Below are positions 5,721-5,798 of a DNA stretch of 5,798 nt, piece after piece. Under the pieces are notes generated by a model. That model had not been told where the DNA came from. It did not search any database and saw only the letters and a program-made list of their open reading frames with translations. Source of the DNA: Methyloceanibacter sp. (GTDB lineage: Bacteria; Pseudomonadota; Alphaproteobacteria; Rhizobiales; Methyloligellaceae); assembly GCA_022865725.1 (NCBI GenBank), contig JALHTP010000402.1, positions 1 to 5,798 on the forward strand. Reading direction: 5' to 3'. The stretch's first letter is position 1; the number at the start of each line of letters is the position of its first letter. Position numbers and translations under genes: made by a program.

Positions 5721-5797
5721 GCCGCTGTAGCTCAGTTGGTTAGAGCGCTTGACTGTGGATCAAGAGGTCGGTAGTTCGAATCTCCCCAGCGGTACCA
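5721..5797 (+). tRNA. tRNA-His (anticodon GTG), with encoded CCA
   Basis: A full cloverleaf of 77 bases including CCA can be drawn. The acceptor is GCCGCTG/CAGCGGT, the D stem GCTC/GAGC with loop AGTTGGTTA, and the anticodon stem CTTGA/TCAAG with loop CTGTGGA and anticodon GTG at 5755-5757. The T arm has loop TTCGAAT. Position 1 pairs as G1:U72, the discriminator is A73, and the base before position 1 in the gene is T, so no G-1 is encoded. This is the special alphaproteobacterial tRNA-His form. The T stem (GGTAG/CTCCC) contains one U-C mismatch. Confidence 0.95.
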
Positions 5798-5798
5798 A

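Overview
This looks like a chromosomal segment of a GC-rich alphaproteobacterium, most likely of the Rhizobiales (Hyphomicrobiales). Four independent signs agree. A tRNA-His has the lineage-typical G1:U72 pair and A73 and shows no G-1. A near-perfect Irr-type iron control element (ICE) sits in front of an iron transporter. There is a Phasin_2-type phasin, and a cytoplasmic PAS histidine kinase whose H-box region resembles the PdhS/DivJ/PleC group. No mobile element, CRISPR array or rRNA gene was seen.

Region 1 (1-3142, minus strand) is a tightly packed iron-uptake operon read right to left. It holds a periplasmic ferric-iron binding protein (FbpA/FutA type, 2096-3142), a 178-residue cysteine-rich cytoplasmic protein of unknown function (1549-2085), and a two-module FbpB-type permease (1-1544) that runs off the left edge about at its C-terminal 'MKELP' motif. 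The gaps are 10 and 4 bases, so the three are almost certainly co-transcribed. The ATPase (fbpC) is not in the window. The cysteine-rich protein is the least explained gene here.

Region 2 (3143-3440) is a non-coding, locally AT-rich control region. It carries an ICE-like dyad at 3283-3299, weak sigma-70-like promoter candidates for fbpA, and a GC hairpin just upstream of the fbpA ribosome binding site.

Region 3 (3441-4712, or to 4805 with the longer start, minus strand) is a soluble PAS-HisKA-HATPase histidine kinase with no response regulator beside it.

Region 4 (4713-5021) is the divergent intergenic region between the kinase and the phasin. It contains a good phasin promoter overlaid by two perfect dyads (a likely operator array) and a third perfect dyad in the leader. 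Region 5 (5022-5614, plus strand) is the phasin gene with a strong intrinsic terminator. Region 6 (5615-5798) leads into a complete tRNA-His(GTG) with encoded CCA at the right edge.

The iron operon would import Fe3+ across the inner membrane under Irr control. The phasin coats polyhydroxyalkanoate granules and is probably controlled by a polymer-sensing repressor. The kinase probably feeds a regulator encoded elsewhere.
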